Shown: positions 9,183 through 17,641, counted from the stretch's first letter. The stretch: DNA of 64,000 bases from Bdellovibrio reynosensis (GCF_022814725.1 NZ_CP093442.1:1426001-1490000); one strand, 5' to 3'. Numbers and translations: made by a program. The notes: generated by a model from the sequence alone, not told the origin.

Positions 9183-9444
9183 TTTCAACTTCCGCTTGCG
9201 GAGCGGTTAACAAATGTTCCATAAAAAAAGCAGAAAGCTGGTGGCGGCCATCGACCGCAGCTTTCTTATATAAACTTAAAGCTTGCTGGCGAGTCGTCGT
9301 TTCCGTCGTCCCGCGCTTGCCAGCGATGTCTCTAAGGCTGAAGCCTTTTAAGATCATCAAGGCAATCTCACTCTCAGTTTTAGTGAAGTTCCATTTTTCG
9401 AAATGCTTGAAAACGTATGATTGGAAATCTTCTGGCTTTGACAT
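9145..9444 (-). CDS. Stand-alone LuxR/GerE-type HTH regulator
   Basis: This 99-residue protein contains the GerE-type helix-turn-helix pattern: FTKTESEIALMILKGFSLRD, IAGKRGTTETTTRQQALSLYKKA, matching LT..E.EvL.li..G.s.keIA..l..se.TVr.h...iy.Kl. There is no receiver or ligand-binding domain, so it is a single-domain regulator or a truncated one. The gene ends inside the 3' end of the Hsp20-type gene (convergent overlap). An 8-bp inverted repeat spans its start, and further palindromes lie upstream, suggesting autoregulation. Target genes are unknown. Confidence 0.7.
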   Translation of the reverse strand: MSKPEDFQSYVFKHFEKWNFTKTESEIALMILKGFSLRDIAGKRGTTETTTRQQALSLYKKAAVDGRHQLSAFFMEHLLTAPQAEVEITPYGRNGSDSL

Positions 9445-9479
9445 ATATGAAATTAGATCGCGTTCCTAAACATATGTCA
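9439..9479. promoter_or_regulatory. Inverted repeat over the HTH gene start
   Basis: TGACATAT (9439-9446) and ATATGTCA (9472-9479) are perfectly complementary and enclose the start codon and leader of the HTH gene. Such placement is common for autorepressor sites; the role is inferred. Confidence 0.35.
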
Positions 9480-9512
9480 TGCAACAAATATTAGAAGTGC
9501 GAATAATCCACC

Positions 9513-9576
9513 CAGGGTTTACTAAACTCAACCCTGTTCGCAAACGAACATTTGTTCTAAGTCTAACATTTGTTCG
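9513..9576. promoter_or_regulatory. Cluster of palindromes between two divergently placed minus-strand genes
   Basis: The stretch holds CAGGGTT/AACCCTG (9513-9519, 9530-9536), TGTTCG-CAAA-CGAACA (9535-9550), the perfect 12-bp palindrome GAACATTTGTTC (9546-9557), and a near copy TAACATTTGTTCG (9564-9576). Repeated palindromic half-sites overlapping one another suggest a transcription-factor binding array. It lies downstream of the 80-residue gene and upstream of the HTH gene start at 9444. Confidence 0.45.
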
Positions 9577-9579
9577 AGC

Positions 9580-9822
9580 TTAAACCTTCATGAGGTAACG
9601 AACTTCTCTCATTAAGAATGAAAGACGACCTGAAAGGTCCGTTAGCATTTCGATGTTCGCGTGCAATTGAGCTAAAGCATCAGCTTCAACCACCGGACGA
9701 TCTGAAAGTTCGTGGTAAGACTTATGAGTTACAGGAGTAGTTTCAGCAAGAGGCGCCAAGAAAGCAGAGTCTAAATTAGAAACTTCTGTTGCTTGGTCTT
9801 TGTTTAAAGTGATCACTCTCAT
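9580..9822 (-). CDS. Small hypothetical protein
   Basis: An 80-residue product with a good ribosome binding site (GAGGAGAG before the ATG at 9822). It has no signal peptide. The C-terminal half is a predicted amphipathic helix (ADALAQLHANIEMLTDLSGR). I recognise no family. It sits alone between the matrixin-like lipoprotein and the palindrome cluster at 9513-9576, in the same direction as both neighbours. Cytoplasmic; function unknown. Confidence 0.6.
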   Translation of the reverse strand: MRVITLNKDQATEVSNLDSAFLAPLAETTPVTHKSYHELSDRPVVEADALAQLHANIEMLTDLSGRLSFLMREVRYLMKV

Positions 9823-9939
9823 CTGGCTCTCCTCTGCTGCACCTTTTGGCGCAGAACTAAAAGTCTATTTGGAATTTTCTAATCAACAACTTAAATAAAC
9901 TTACATTTCTTTTTTACACTGCACTGTTCTTACATCGCC

Positions 9940-10590
9940 CTAGTATTCGCACTGGAGCGCCTTTTCATCGGTGGGAGCCACATTCACGCGGTCTTCACCA
10001 CTTGCTAAAAAGGTCGCCATAACTGAATCATCGGTGTCTTTATGTTTAAGTCCTAGAACGTGCCCCATTTCGTGAAGAACAAGGGCTTCGATATTTACCG
10101 CAGCAGAGTTAGATTTAGGTTTCGCGGCAGTAGAAATAACGTTGCTTTGATTTCTATAATAGAAACTGAAGTCAGCACCGTTTAAACGAATGTCTGCTTC
10201 CTTGATAAGATCGCCAATCCAATAAAGGCTTGTGCGGCCTTGTTCTGACGTGCGATTTGCTTCCCAGCTCGTCATAAAATAAATGATGTTTTTACCGTCT
10301 TTGTGAGGAGAAACTGATTCGTTTGTGCGACCCATGATATTAATGATTTTACGACCCACAATCGTCTGCCAGCTATCGGCTGCCGCAATAATCGCTGCAT
10401 CCATTTCCACTGGAACGCTTGAATGAATATACATATTCACTGGAACATCACTTTGCCAAGAGACGCGCTCGCCATAGACGTTTTGCACGAACCCGCAGTC
10501 TTCTTGAGACTTCGGCGCACAAGCTTGAATTGTTAGGACTGTGAAAAGGATTGTTGTAATCCCAAGCCAGTTTCTAAATCGCGCGTTCAT
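9940..10590 (-). CDS. Matrixin-like zinc metalloprotease lipoprotein
   Basis: The 216-residue precursor has a lipoprotein-type signal ending QAC. It carries the extended metzincin zinc motif HEMGHVLGLKH (His173, Glu174, His177, His183) followed by a Met-turn (SVMATF, Met191), which is the M10 matrixin-type arrangement. Family members are zinc endopeptidases; the catalytic module here is short, about 150 residues. The predicted location is the periplasm or the outer membrane, facing inside or out. A second, differently tailed matrixin is encoded at 50083. Substrate unknown; a role in digesting prey material would be inference from the organism type. Confidence 0.8.
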   Translation of the reverse strand: MNARFRNWLGITTILFTVLTIQACAPKSQEDCGFVQNVYGERVSWQSDVPVNMYIHSSVPVEMDAAIIAAADSWQTIVGRKIINIMGRTNESVSPHKDGKNIIYFMTSWEANRTSEQGRTSLYWIGDLIKEADIRLNGADFSFYYRNQSNVISTAAKPKSNSAAVNIEALVLHEMGHVLGLKHKDTDDSVMATFLASGEDRVNVAPTDEKALQCEY

Positions 10591-10834
10591 GGATGCGACC
10601 TCCTATCCTTGTCTATTACAAAGAAAAGACCAATGCTGTGGCCTTCGATTTAGATTTGTAGGTTGTTGAAATAACTAGACTTTATCTTTAGAGCGCAAAC
10701 TGCCTCATAACACAATAAACGCTTAATAGAAGTGTTAGATCTCATAACACCTATAGCGAAAGGTTCTAAGCTGCTGATTTATCAAGGCATCTTCCCTGTC
10801 AAAGAATCGAACACCCCCGCGCCGCAAAGCGAAA

Positions 10835-11011
10835 CCTAAAGAGGTGCAAAACGACTCTGACCGAGCTGGTCCGAGGCTTGCTTTAGGGAATAGTGCAGTC
10901 TCATTTTGAGACAACCGGGCTCAAACCCTCATCAGGGTGACCACGAAGCCCACCACACCCACCCCACATCCTACCTTCCCTGGTAGGGAGCATGAAAAAG
11001 CTCCTCCTGCC
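10835..11011 (+). ncRNA. Candidate structured leader upstream of isocitrate dehydrogenase
   Basis: The 468-nt gap 10591-11058 holds a dense set of pairings: CCTAAAG/CTTTAGG (10835-10841, 10881-10887) enclosing CTC.GACC/GGTC.GAG (10855-10875), GTCTCA/TGAGAC (10898-10912), GGGCT/AGCCC (10917-10921, 10947-10951) enclosing CCCT/AGGG. Near the 3' end GGTAG (10982-10986) can pair either with CTACC (10971-10975) or, as GGTAGGGAGC, with GCTCCTCCTGCC (11000-11011). These two hairpins exclude each other, as in a riboswitch or attenuator platform, and lie about 50 nt before the ATG at 11059. I cannot match a known aptamer. The upstream part 10591-10800 is AT-rich and may hold the promoter. Confidence 0.4.
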
Positions 11012-11058
11012 AGCTCGCGCGTGATAAGGAAAAGTCATTCGCGAAAGGCAAAACACAA

Positions 11059-12057
11059 ATGACTAAACTGACTGTGATTCCTGGTGACGGCATCGGACCT
11101 GAAATTATGACTCAAGTGGTGCGTGTACTTCAGCACGTAAAAGCACCATTTGAATATGAAGAACATCAAGCAGGTGAAGTCGCCCTGCACACTGTGGGTG
11201 AACTTTTGCCTAAAGCCACTATTGATTCCATCAATAAAAACAAACTTGCGATCAAAGGCCCGACAACAACTCCAGTGGGCGGAGGTCACAAGTCTATCAA
11301 CGTAACCATGCGCCAGTTGTTTGATCTTTATGCCAATGTTCGCCCTGTAAGATCTTTACCTGGAGTGAAGTGCGTAGCGCCGGATGTGGATTTAACCATC
11401 GTGCGCGAAAACACTGAAGACCTTTACGCGGGTATTGAGCGCATGATTGATGATAATACGGCTGAAAGTATCAAGCGCATTACACGTAAAGGTTCAGAGC
11501 GTATTGCGCGCTATGGTTTTGATTTAGCCCAGCGTACCGGGAAATCAAAAGTCGCAGTTGTTCATAAAGCCAACATTATGAAAATGTCTGACGGTTTATT
11601 CTTAAAAGTGGCGCAAGAAGTGGGCTGGCAATACCCGTCTATTTCTACGAAAGATGTGATCGTCGATAATGCTTGCATGCAGTTAGTAACAAAGCCTCAA
11701 CAGTTTGAAGTGATTGTGACACAAAATCTTTACGGCGATATCTTAAGTGATCTTTGCGCGGGGCTTGTGGGTGGATTGGGAGTTGTTCCTGGTGCCAACA
11801 TCGGCGAAAAGGCCGCGATCTTTGAAGCGGTTCATGGTTCTGCACCCGACATTGCTGGGCAAAACAAAGCCAATCCTACAGCCCTTTTACAATCAGCTGT
11901 CATGATGCTTCAACATATCGGTGAAAACACTAAAGCTGACGCTATCATGAAAGCTTTGATTGCCGCATTGTCAGATGTGAACGCACGTACTGGAGATCTG
12001 AGCGGTCACGGTTCGACAACATCTTTCACTGATGCGATCATTCAACAACTAGGTTAA
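11059..12057 (+). CDS. NAD-dependent isocitrate dehydrogenase
   Basis: Oxidatively decarboxylates isocitrate to 2-oxoglutarate in the TCA cycle. The 332-residue protein has the beta-decarboxylating dehydrogenase fold: IPGDGIGPE at the N-terminus, KSINVTMRQLFDLYANVRPV (the SxNxxxR substrate motif of isocitrate, not isopropylmalate, enzymes), ENTEDLYAGIER, NLYGDILSDL for metal and the VHGSAPDIAGQNKANP nucleotide loop. The short length and these motifs fit NAD-type enzymes related to eukaryotic IDH subunits. Homoisocitrate or isopropylmalate dehydrogenase are the alternatives, less likely. The CofE-like gene follows after 2 nt. A structured leader precedes it. Cytoplasmic. Confidence 0.85.
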   Translation: MTKLTVIPGDGIGPEIMTQVVRVLQHVKAPFEYEEHQAGEVALHTVGELLPKATIDSINKNKLAIKGPTTTPVGGGHKSINVTMRQLFDLYANVRPVRSLPGVKCVAPDVDLTIVRENTEDLYAGIERMIDDNTAESIKRITRKGSERIARYGFDLAQRTGKSKVAVVHKANIMKMSDGLFLKVAQEVGWQYPSISTKDVIVDNACMQLVTKPQQFEVIVTQNLYGDILSDLCAGLVGGLGVVPGANIGEKAAIFEAVHGSAPDIAGQNKANPTALLQSAVMMLQHIGENTKADAIMKALIAALSDVNARTGDLSGHGSTTSFTDAIIQQLG

Positions 12058-12059
12058 CG

Positions 12060-12785
12060 ATGAAAAAACCCCTGACGATAAATCCTGTTCAAACTTCGCT
12101 TTACCGTCAGGGTGAAGACCTGATCGATTTTATTCTTAAAAATATCTCCAAAGACGAATGGCAGGAAGAGGTTGTTCTTGCCATCACTTCTAAAATTGTC
12201 AGTCTTGCCGAAGGCCGCGTGGTTCCTGCAGATTCAATTTCTAAAAAGGAACTTATGCAGAAAGAAGCCGATATTTTTTTAGGTGAAATTGGTCACGGCG
12301 TCACTTTGACGGTGAAAAGTCATTTGCTTCTGGCAGGGGCCGGAATTGATGAATCCAATTCTGAAGATGGCGATTACATCCTTTACCCTTTAAATCCTTT
12401 TAAATCTGCGGAAGTTATTCGAAGCGGTCTTCAAGCGCGCACTGGACTTAAAAATCTGGGCGTGATTTTGACTGACTCTAAAACGGGACCATTACGTTTA
12501 GGCGTCACCGGTGTTGCCATTTCTTTTGCTGGCTTTGCACCATTAAAAAATATGATCGGCGAAAAAGATCTTTTTGGTCGACCTTTGAAAATGACAAAAA
12601 TCAACCTTGTAGACAGTCTGGCTTCAGCGGCAGTCTTAATGATGGGTGAAGCTGCCGAACGCCGCCCGCTCGCTTTAATCAAGAACGCACCATTAGAGTA
12701 TTGTGACCACGCTCAGAAGTCCGATCTTCTAGTTTCACCTGAAGAGGATATGTACTTTCCCCTATATCAACATTTAATAAAATGA
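12060..12785 (+). CDS. CofE-like gamma-glutamyl ligase family protein
   Basis: The 241-residue protein resembles the F420-0:gamma-glutamyl ligase (CofE) domain: EEVVLAITSKIVSLAEGRVV, GIDESNSEDGDYILYP, GVILTDSKTGPLRLGVTGVA and a C-terminal LVDSLASAAVLMMGEAAERRP segment, all characteristic positions in that fold. In F420-producing organisms CofE adds glutamates to the deazaflavin cofactor. Nothing else for F420 synthesis is visible here, so this is likely a paralogue ligating another substrate. It is coupled to isocitrate dehydrogenase (2-nt gap), whose product is the precursor of glutamate. Cytoplasmic. Family call is firm, substrate unknown. Confidence 0.75.
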   Translation: MKKPLTINPVQTSLYRQGEDLIDFILKNISKDEWQEEVVLAITSKIVSLAEGRVVPADSISKKELMQKEADIFLGEIGHGVTLTVKSHLLLAGAGIDESNSEDGDYILYPLNPFKSAEVIRSGLQARTGLKNLGVILTDSKTGPLRLGVTGVAISFAGFAPLKNMIGEKDLFGRPLKMTKINLVDSLASAAVLMMGEAAERRPLALIKNAPLEYCDHAQKSDLLVSPEEDMYFPLYQHLIK

Positions 12786-12821
12786 CTTGGCCAGGAACAG
12801 GTTTAAACATAAGCTTGTTCT

Positions 12822-13283
12822 ATGAAATCAAATATCCTTTTTGTTCTTAGTTTTTCGCTTCTTTGTGGATGTGCAACCAATCAAAAAAGCAGGATCGCAA
12901 CGACGGTGGCTGGATTTGCCGTAGGCGCCGCTATCGGTGCGGGAACTGCCCCTGAAGATGAACGTACAGAACTTCATGCGATGTATTGGGGCGGACTTCT
13001 TGGTCTAGCAGGCGCTGTGGCGTCAAACTTTTATTTTAACGACGAGCGAGACCTTGAAGTCATGCGCTTAGAAAATGAAAAAATGAAGGCGCAGCTAGAT
13101 TTCTTCCAAAATGGTCCAGCAACCCTTTTAAAAGATACAACCGGCACAGCCGATAAAAAGTTTTTCCAGTCAGGGAAAGCTCGTATCAAACTATATAAGA
13201 TTGACCAGTGGGTTGATGAAGGTCCAAACAAAAAATACCATCGTGACCAGATGATTGAAATCACGCCGCTTGAGAAAAACTAG
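12822..13283 (+). CDS. Lipoprotein with glycine-zipper-like segment
   Basis: The 153-residue precursor has lipobox LLCGC, then GFAVGAAIGAGTAPEDE and a second glycine-rich hydrophobic stretch (GGLLGLAGAVASNFYFN), a pattern resembling glycine-zipper outer-membrane lipoproteins. The C-terminal part is soluble and charged. The next gene begins 1 nt after its stop (TAG-C-ATG), indicating one transcript. Function unknown. Confidence 0.65.
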   Translation: MKSNILFVLSFSLLCGCATNQKSRIATTVAGFAVGAAIGAGTAPEDERTELHAMYWGGLLGLAGAVASNFYFNDERDLEVMRLENEKMKAQLDFFQNGPATLLKDTTGTADKKFFQSGKARIKLYKIDQWVDEGPNKKYHRDQMIEITPLEKN

Positions 13284-13284
13284 C

Positions 13285-14187
13285 ATGAAAACAAAGATTC
13301 TAGTTCTGCTTTTGATAGTGACAACGACTTGGGCAACAGCTGTCAGTTATTTTTACTGGAAGCTTAAAAACAACCCCCGAGTGATCGCTATCACTATGGA
13401 CACAGGAAAAGAATCCTTGCAGCAAGTTCACTTAGGTGAAATGGAAAAACTGACGTTTCTTCGTCAGTACTTGGAAAGATACTTTAATTATAACTCAAAT
13501 AATTTCTGGCAATCACAGACTTCACTAGCGGCCTTAATGGTCCCTGAACAAGGCAAAAAACGCATTAGGGAAGTCAGCCGTCTTAAAGAAAAAACGGAAC
13601 AAAAAAATCTTTCCCAACTTGGCCAGCTTTCTTCTTTACGTCTATTGCCTGATGGCAGCTACGAAGCTTTGGTCAGTCTGCAAATCAGCGAAGAAGCTAA
13701 ATCCAATCAGAACCTGTTCATAAAAACGAATTTGAAAATTCATGTTACTGAAAGGTCCTTAGAAAATCCGTGGGGACTTTTAGTTGAGGAAAGAAGTTTT
13801 TCTTCCTCCCCTTCCGCACCCCTTTTGCAGCCAGCGGTCTTGGTGCAAAAAACAATTTCTAGCTTTGTGACCATTCCGTGCGTGGTTGAACAGATTGAAA
13901 ACCCTTCGGACCAAATCAAAATTAAAACTGTGACATTGAATAATTCAGAGCTGCAAATCACTCCAGAAAAGAATGCGCCTGCAGAGGCGATGGTGAAGGC
14001 AAAGTGCAAAGAAATTGAATTTTCTATCGCCTTACAACAAAGCCAAAACCAGCGCGACCTTTACGTCGCATTACCTTTGGAAGCTTCTGTGGCTCGACCG
14101 AAAGAAATGGCTCAGCCAGCAAAAAGGAAAAAGGATTCCTACGATAAAACCATCGAAAATGTTTTAGGTATAGAGTTAGATAAGTAA
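13285..14187 (+). CDS. Hypothetical protein with N-terminal membrane anchor
   Basis: The ATG at 13285 is chosen, directly behind the previous stop; an upstream TTG frame would extend into the neighbouring gene without a ribosome binding site. The 300-residue product starts with an uncleaved-looking hydrophobic helix (ILVLLLIVTTTWATAVSYFYW) and has a soluble, probably periplasmic remainder with two Cys residues (IPCVVEQ, AKCKEIE). No family is recognised. Its stop is adjacent to that of the convergent histidine kinase gene, with no spacer. Co-transcribed with the lipoprotein at 12822. Confidence 0.65.
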   Translation: MKTKILVLLLIVTTTWATAVSYFYWKLKNNPRVIAITMDTGKESLQQVHLGEMEKLTFLRQYLERYFNYNSNNFWQSQTSLAALMVPEQGKKRIREVSRLKEKTEQKNLSQLGQLSSLRLLPDGSYEALVSLQISEEAKSNQNLFIKTNLKIHVTERSLENPWGLLVEERSFSSSPSAPLLQPAVLVQKTISSFVTIPCVVEQIENPSDQIKIKTVTLNNSELQITPEKNAPAEAMVKAKCKEIEFSIALQQSQNQRDLYVALPLEASVARPKEMAQPAKRKKDSYDKTIENVLGIELDK

Positions 14188-15369
14188 TTACTTTGGGAAT
14201 ATCAAAGAAACTTGCGTGCCCACGTCCAACTTAGAGCGGATTTGCAAATCACCGCCAATGGATTGCAAAGTCTTTTTAGCATCAAAAAGTCCTAAGCCAT
14301 GGCCGTTTTGTTTGCCATGGGTAGCACCCTCTTCTGCTAGCTTTGGCAGAATGTCTTCTGGAATGCCCTTTCCGTTATCCATCACTTGCAATAGCCAATG
14401 GTTTTCACGTTCCATTAAGACAAGCTGAATAGTGGCTTCATGTGCAGGTAAAGCTTCTAAAGAATTATTTAAAAGATTGCTTACAATGCGTTGTATTTTG
14501 ATGGTTTCTAATTGTACCAGGGCTTTTTCGGAATACAGATGTTTGCTCCATGCAAAGTTCACTTGCGGATGAGCGAACTTATATTCCTTTACCAAAGGTT
14601 CTAACATCGTGGTTAGGTCATGGCCTTCAGCTGCCTGCGGGACCGCTTGCACAATGTCTTGAGCTGCTTTGACTCCTGTTGATAAAAGATCATCCGCAAT
14701 TCCACGGATTCGTTTCACGGCAAGATCAAGAAGTTCCTTACGGTCCGGAGCCATATTATGATCTAGTTCATTCAAAGTGGTTAACGCTGATAAAGGACCA
14801 CGGATATCGTGGGCGACCTGTCTAGAGATTTGTGCAATCTTTTTAGATAAAGCCAGTTCTGCTTCTAAACGTTGCTCTTGCAGGCGATTCATAAATTCAC
14901 GACGCAGTCCCACGCCTAATGAAATCAACGCCAGCAAAATACCCAACATGAATAAAGGTGAAGCTAAAGCGCTTAAACTTAAATCCACCACGTTAAAACA
15001 AACGCGGATGCTACCAGACGGCAACGAATGATAGGTCAATGGAACATCGGTTGAAAAAACACATTGCAGTTTTTCTGGATTTTGAACTTCGGTGGTGCCC
15101 ACAGCGGAATGCACTTCTTTTAGCTGCTTTAGAATTTTATTCTGCAAACTTTGATCGCCTTGAAACAGCTTCGCCCGGGCAATGTCGTCTTCCCAAATAC
15201 CCACGTAATCTTCAACCGAAGATTTAGCGCGATAAGCTTCATAAGTAACACTCAGAATAGCCACGATCAGGCTGATCCCGATAAAAAATGAAACCCATAT
15301 GAGTGGTCGCTTTTCTAAGCGACTTAAACTGACTTTTTTCACCGCTATTATCAAGAGCAAAGACCGCAC
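14188..15369 (-). CDS. Membrane sensor histidine kinase
   Basis: The N-terminal half has two hydrophobic helices (IWVSFFIGISLIVAILSVTY near 24-45; LASPLFMLGILLALISLGVG near 135-155) bracketing a ~90-residue periplasmic sensor region. The kinase core follows: H-box QVAHDIRGPLSAL, N-box IVSNLLNNSLEALP, G1 DNGKGIP and G2 GHGLGLFDAKK. It autophosphorylates the H-box histidine and would pass phosphate to a partner regulator, none of which is adjacent. The start is uncertain: a GTG at 15369 is used, but a GTG nine codons further in, giving MKKVSLSRLEKRP, is as plausible. The 3' end abuts the convergent gene at 14187. Confidence 0.85.
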   Translation of the reverse strand: MRSLLLIIAVKKVSLSRLEKRPLIWVSFFIGISLIVAILSVTYEAYRAKSSVEDYVGIWEDDIARAKLFQGDQSLQNKILKQLKEVHSAVGTTEVQNPEKLQCVFSTDVPLTYHSLPSGSIRVCFNVVDLSLSALASPLFMLGILLALISLGVGLRREFMNRLQEQRLEAELALSKKIAQISRQVAHDIRGPLSALTTLNELDHNMAPDRKELLDLAVKRIRGIADDLLSTGVKAAQDIVQAVPQAAEGHDLTTMLEPLVKEYKFAHPQVNFAWSKHLYSEKALVQLETIKIQRIVSNLLNNSLEALPAHEATIQLVLMERENHWLLQVMDNGKGIPEDILPKLAEEGATHGKQNGHGLGLFDAKKTLQSIGGDLQIRSKLDVGTQVSLIFPK

Positions 15370-15468
15370 CCAGCTTGCTTTGATCCCATTAGGAATTGGA
15401 CTGTCTAAACTCTAGACAGTGCCTAAAATAGTTCGCCTAAAGTCCGATAAGCAGATCTGGAGGATTCT

Positions 15469-17622
15469 ATGAAAAATTTCCGGTACCTTCTTGTATTTTC
15501 AGCGTTGGTTTTATCAGCTTGTCACAGTCTTGACAGAAAACCAGCTGCTCTTTTTCATATGCCTTCCAGCTTAGAAAAACTTTATGAAAATGAATTGGCG
15601 TTATTAGAAAGCCAAGAAAAACTTCGTCTAGCGCAAAAAAGTTTAAGCCAATCTGAAGACGAATGGGCACAAAACGTAGCTGATTTAAAAAAGAAAAAAT
15701 TCCAACTTGAAGCCCAAGCCATGGGTTTGACTGTCCAGTCAGCCCACGGTGATGCACCAAAAACTTTTGAAACCCTGATGCTTCGTCGTTGGGGTGTTAA
15801 AAATGAAGCGTATACACTGACTGATCTGGGTTATTACGAAAAATCAGCAAAGATGCCGTTTTTTTCGATGTCCAATCATAATGCTGAAAATTACGAGCTG
15901 TTATTACGCCACGAAGTTTTCTATAAACAAAGCGGCGGAGTCCCAACTCGGACTGAAGAAACACCGGAAGCCCAAAAGTATTTAGAGGCGATATTAAAGT
16001 GCGATGGAAGTTTTTCACTTAAATCGGGAATTTTCAAATTCGATCACTACAAATCCCAGGACGTTGCAAAGTTTCATTGGTACGATGGCAATTTAAATGG
16101 CCAAAAAGTTCGCTTTCGCCCCTCTGCCGAAGTAAGAAACTGCCAACTGACTTTTAAAAATCCATGGGGTGATACAAGAAAAGAATATGCCATTCAGTTT
16201 AAGACAGAAAAAGAAAAACTGGGTTTCTTAGAAACGCTAGCGAAAAACTATGAAGCTTGCGTGCTTCCTTCAACTCACGGTCTAAAAAAGACGCAAAGCT
16301 TTTTCTTAAACAGCGGTTACACTTACATGAACTGCCCATTAGAAGCAGAAAAAGTCACAACCTTAGAACAAGCCGAAGATGGGTTGCAAGCCAAAGCAGA
16401 AATGCTTTTAGGCCAAAAGTTACCAGCAAAATTCCTAGCAGATAAAAATCCGTACGCACCGTTGGATTTTTCAAAAGCACCGAAATTAGACGGCATCTTT
16501 GTTTCTTATTTAGTCTTTAGAAGCGATTTTTACGGAAACACCCTGGCTCGCTTAATGAAGTATCACGCCGATCGTGGAACCCAAGTAAGATTGCTAATTT
16601 CCGACGTCATTAGCCTTGATAAGGATAAAGCGCTTTTCGAAAAACTGATGGCCGAAAATGGAAACATCAAAGCCCTATTATATCGTTACGACAACGATTC
16701 AAAAAGTGGTGGAAAGTTCCATGAATTGCATAGAACAAACCACGTTAAGATCTTTTTAACCCTGTCATCGTCAGATCCTAAAGCAAACAAGGTCGTTCTT
16801 GGTGGCAGAAACATCCATGATGGATTCTTGCTAAGAACTGTTCCGAACCATTCAAAATATCCAAGCTTGATCAACTATCCAAAAGAGGAAGCATTCGTTC
16901 ACTGGCGCGATTTTGAATTCACAGTAGAATCAAAAGAGTTCACTGAAAAAGTGGCAAGCCAATTTTACACTTTATGGATGCAAGATACCGACAGCTTCCA
17001 TGTTAGACCCACCACGGTGCAACTAAGTTCACCCAACAAACTGAGTTCAAAGTACTTTGAATCAGCCAATGAAAAACCTTTGGTGCGCCATTATCTTTCA
17101 ATTCCGTACAAAGACAATCAAATCCTAGAAGACTTCTATGCGGACCTGATCGACAGTGCTCAGAAAAAAGTGTTGATCTCTACACCCTATTTCCGCCCAC
17201 TTAAAAAAGTAGGTGACGCTTTACAAAGAGCCGCAGACCGCGGCGTTCAAGTAACTTTGCTTACAAGATTAGATCTTAAAGGTGACACTGCGGACCTCAT
17301 CCTGGGCGCAGTAAACAAAGACGGCGTCAATAAATTTAAAGACACATTTAAGGTTTACGAATACACGGAACCAAAAATCATCCTTCACTCAAAGCTCATC
17401 ATGATAGATGATGAGCTAAGTTTCTTAGGTTCAGTAAATCTTAATAAACGAAGCTTCATCCACGACATGGAAAACGGAGCTTTGATCTACAGCCCAGCCC
17501 TCGCAAAGAAAATGGAAAGCATCTATAAAGTGTATTTACAACAATCCCGCCCCATCACCGAAAAACAAAAAGTATGGCTGTGGCAGAAACTTGTTATTGG
17601 GATATTCGATTCGGAGTTCTAA
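15469..17622 (+). CDS. Phospholipase D-family lipoprotein
   Basis: The 717-residue precursor has lipobox LSACHS. Residues ~50-310 are unrecognised, with an initial coiled coil. Two PLD modules follow. The first has H425-x-K427 (NHVKIFL) but the Asp of HxKx4D is replaced, with GGRN downstream; the second is complete (HSKLIMID, His640, Lys642, Asp647, then GSVNLNKRS). PLD enzymes use both histidines to cleave or transfer phosphodiesters; cardiolipin synthase-like or phospholipase activity on membranes is plausible. Exported and membrane-anchored, so not a standard cytoplasmic-face synthase. AGGAGG-like site before ATG 15469. A large structured repeat starts 19 nt after the stop. Confidence 0.8.
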   Translation: MKNFRYLLVFSALVLSACHSLDRKPAALFHMPSSLEKLYENELALLESQEKLRLAQKSLSQSEDEWAQNVADLKKKKFQLEAQAMGLTVQSAHGDAPKTFETLMLRRWGVKNEAYTLTDLGYYEKSAKMPFFSMSNHNAENYELLLRHEVFYKQSGGVPTRTEETPEAQKYLEAILKCDGSFSLKSGIFKFDHYKSQDVAKFHWYDGNLNGQKVRFRPSAEVRNCQLTFKNPWGDTRKEYAIQFKTEKEKLGFLETLAKNYEACVLPSTHGLKKTQSFFLNSGYTYMNCPLEAEKVTTLEQAEDGLQAKAEMLLGQKLPAKFLADKNPYAPLDFSKAPKLDGIFVSYLVFRSDFYGNTLARLMKYHADRGTQVRLLISDVISLDKDKALFEKLMAENGNIKALLYRYDNDSKSGGKFHELHRTNHVKIFLTLSSSDPKANKVVLGGRNIHDGFLLRTVPNHSKYPSLINYPKEEAFVHWRDFEFTVESKEFTEKVASQFYTLWMQDTDSFHVRPTTVQLSSPNKLSSKYFESANEKPLVRHYLSIPYKDNQILEDFYADLIDSAQKKVLISTPYFRPLKKVGDALQRAADRGVQVTLLTRLDLKGDTADLILGAVNKDGVNKFKDTFKVYEYTEPKIILHSKLIMIDDELSFLGSVNLNKRSFIHDMENGALIYSPALAKKMESIYKVYLQQSRPITEKQKVWLWQKLVIGIFDSEF

Positions 17623-17641
17623 TTCTTGTCTTCGAACGAGG

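Noticed and set aside
9545-9576. LexA (SOS) boxes
   Set aside because: GAACATTTGTTC looks like the Gram-positive SOS box, but the LexA motif described for Bdellovibrio, as I recall it, is TTAC-N3-GTAA, and no SOS gene is near.
10801-11011. RNase P RNA, tmRNA, lysine or cobalamin riboswitch, or T-box
   Set aside because: Key consensus pieces (GAGGAAAGTCC, tag frame with T-arm and CCA, the lysine aptamer core, AGGGTGGNACCGCG) are missing; only short chance matches such as GAGGTGCAAAACGA were found.
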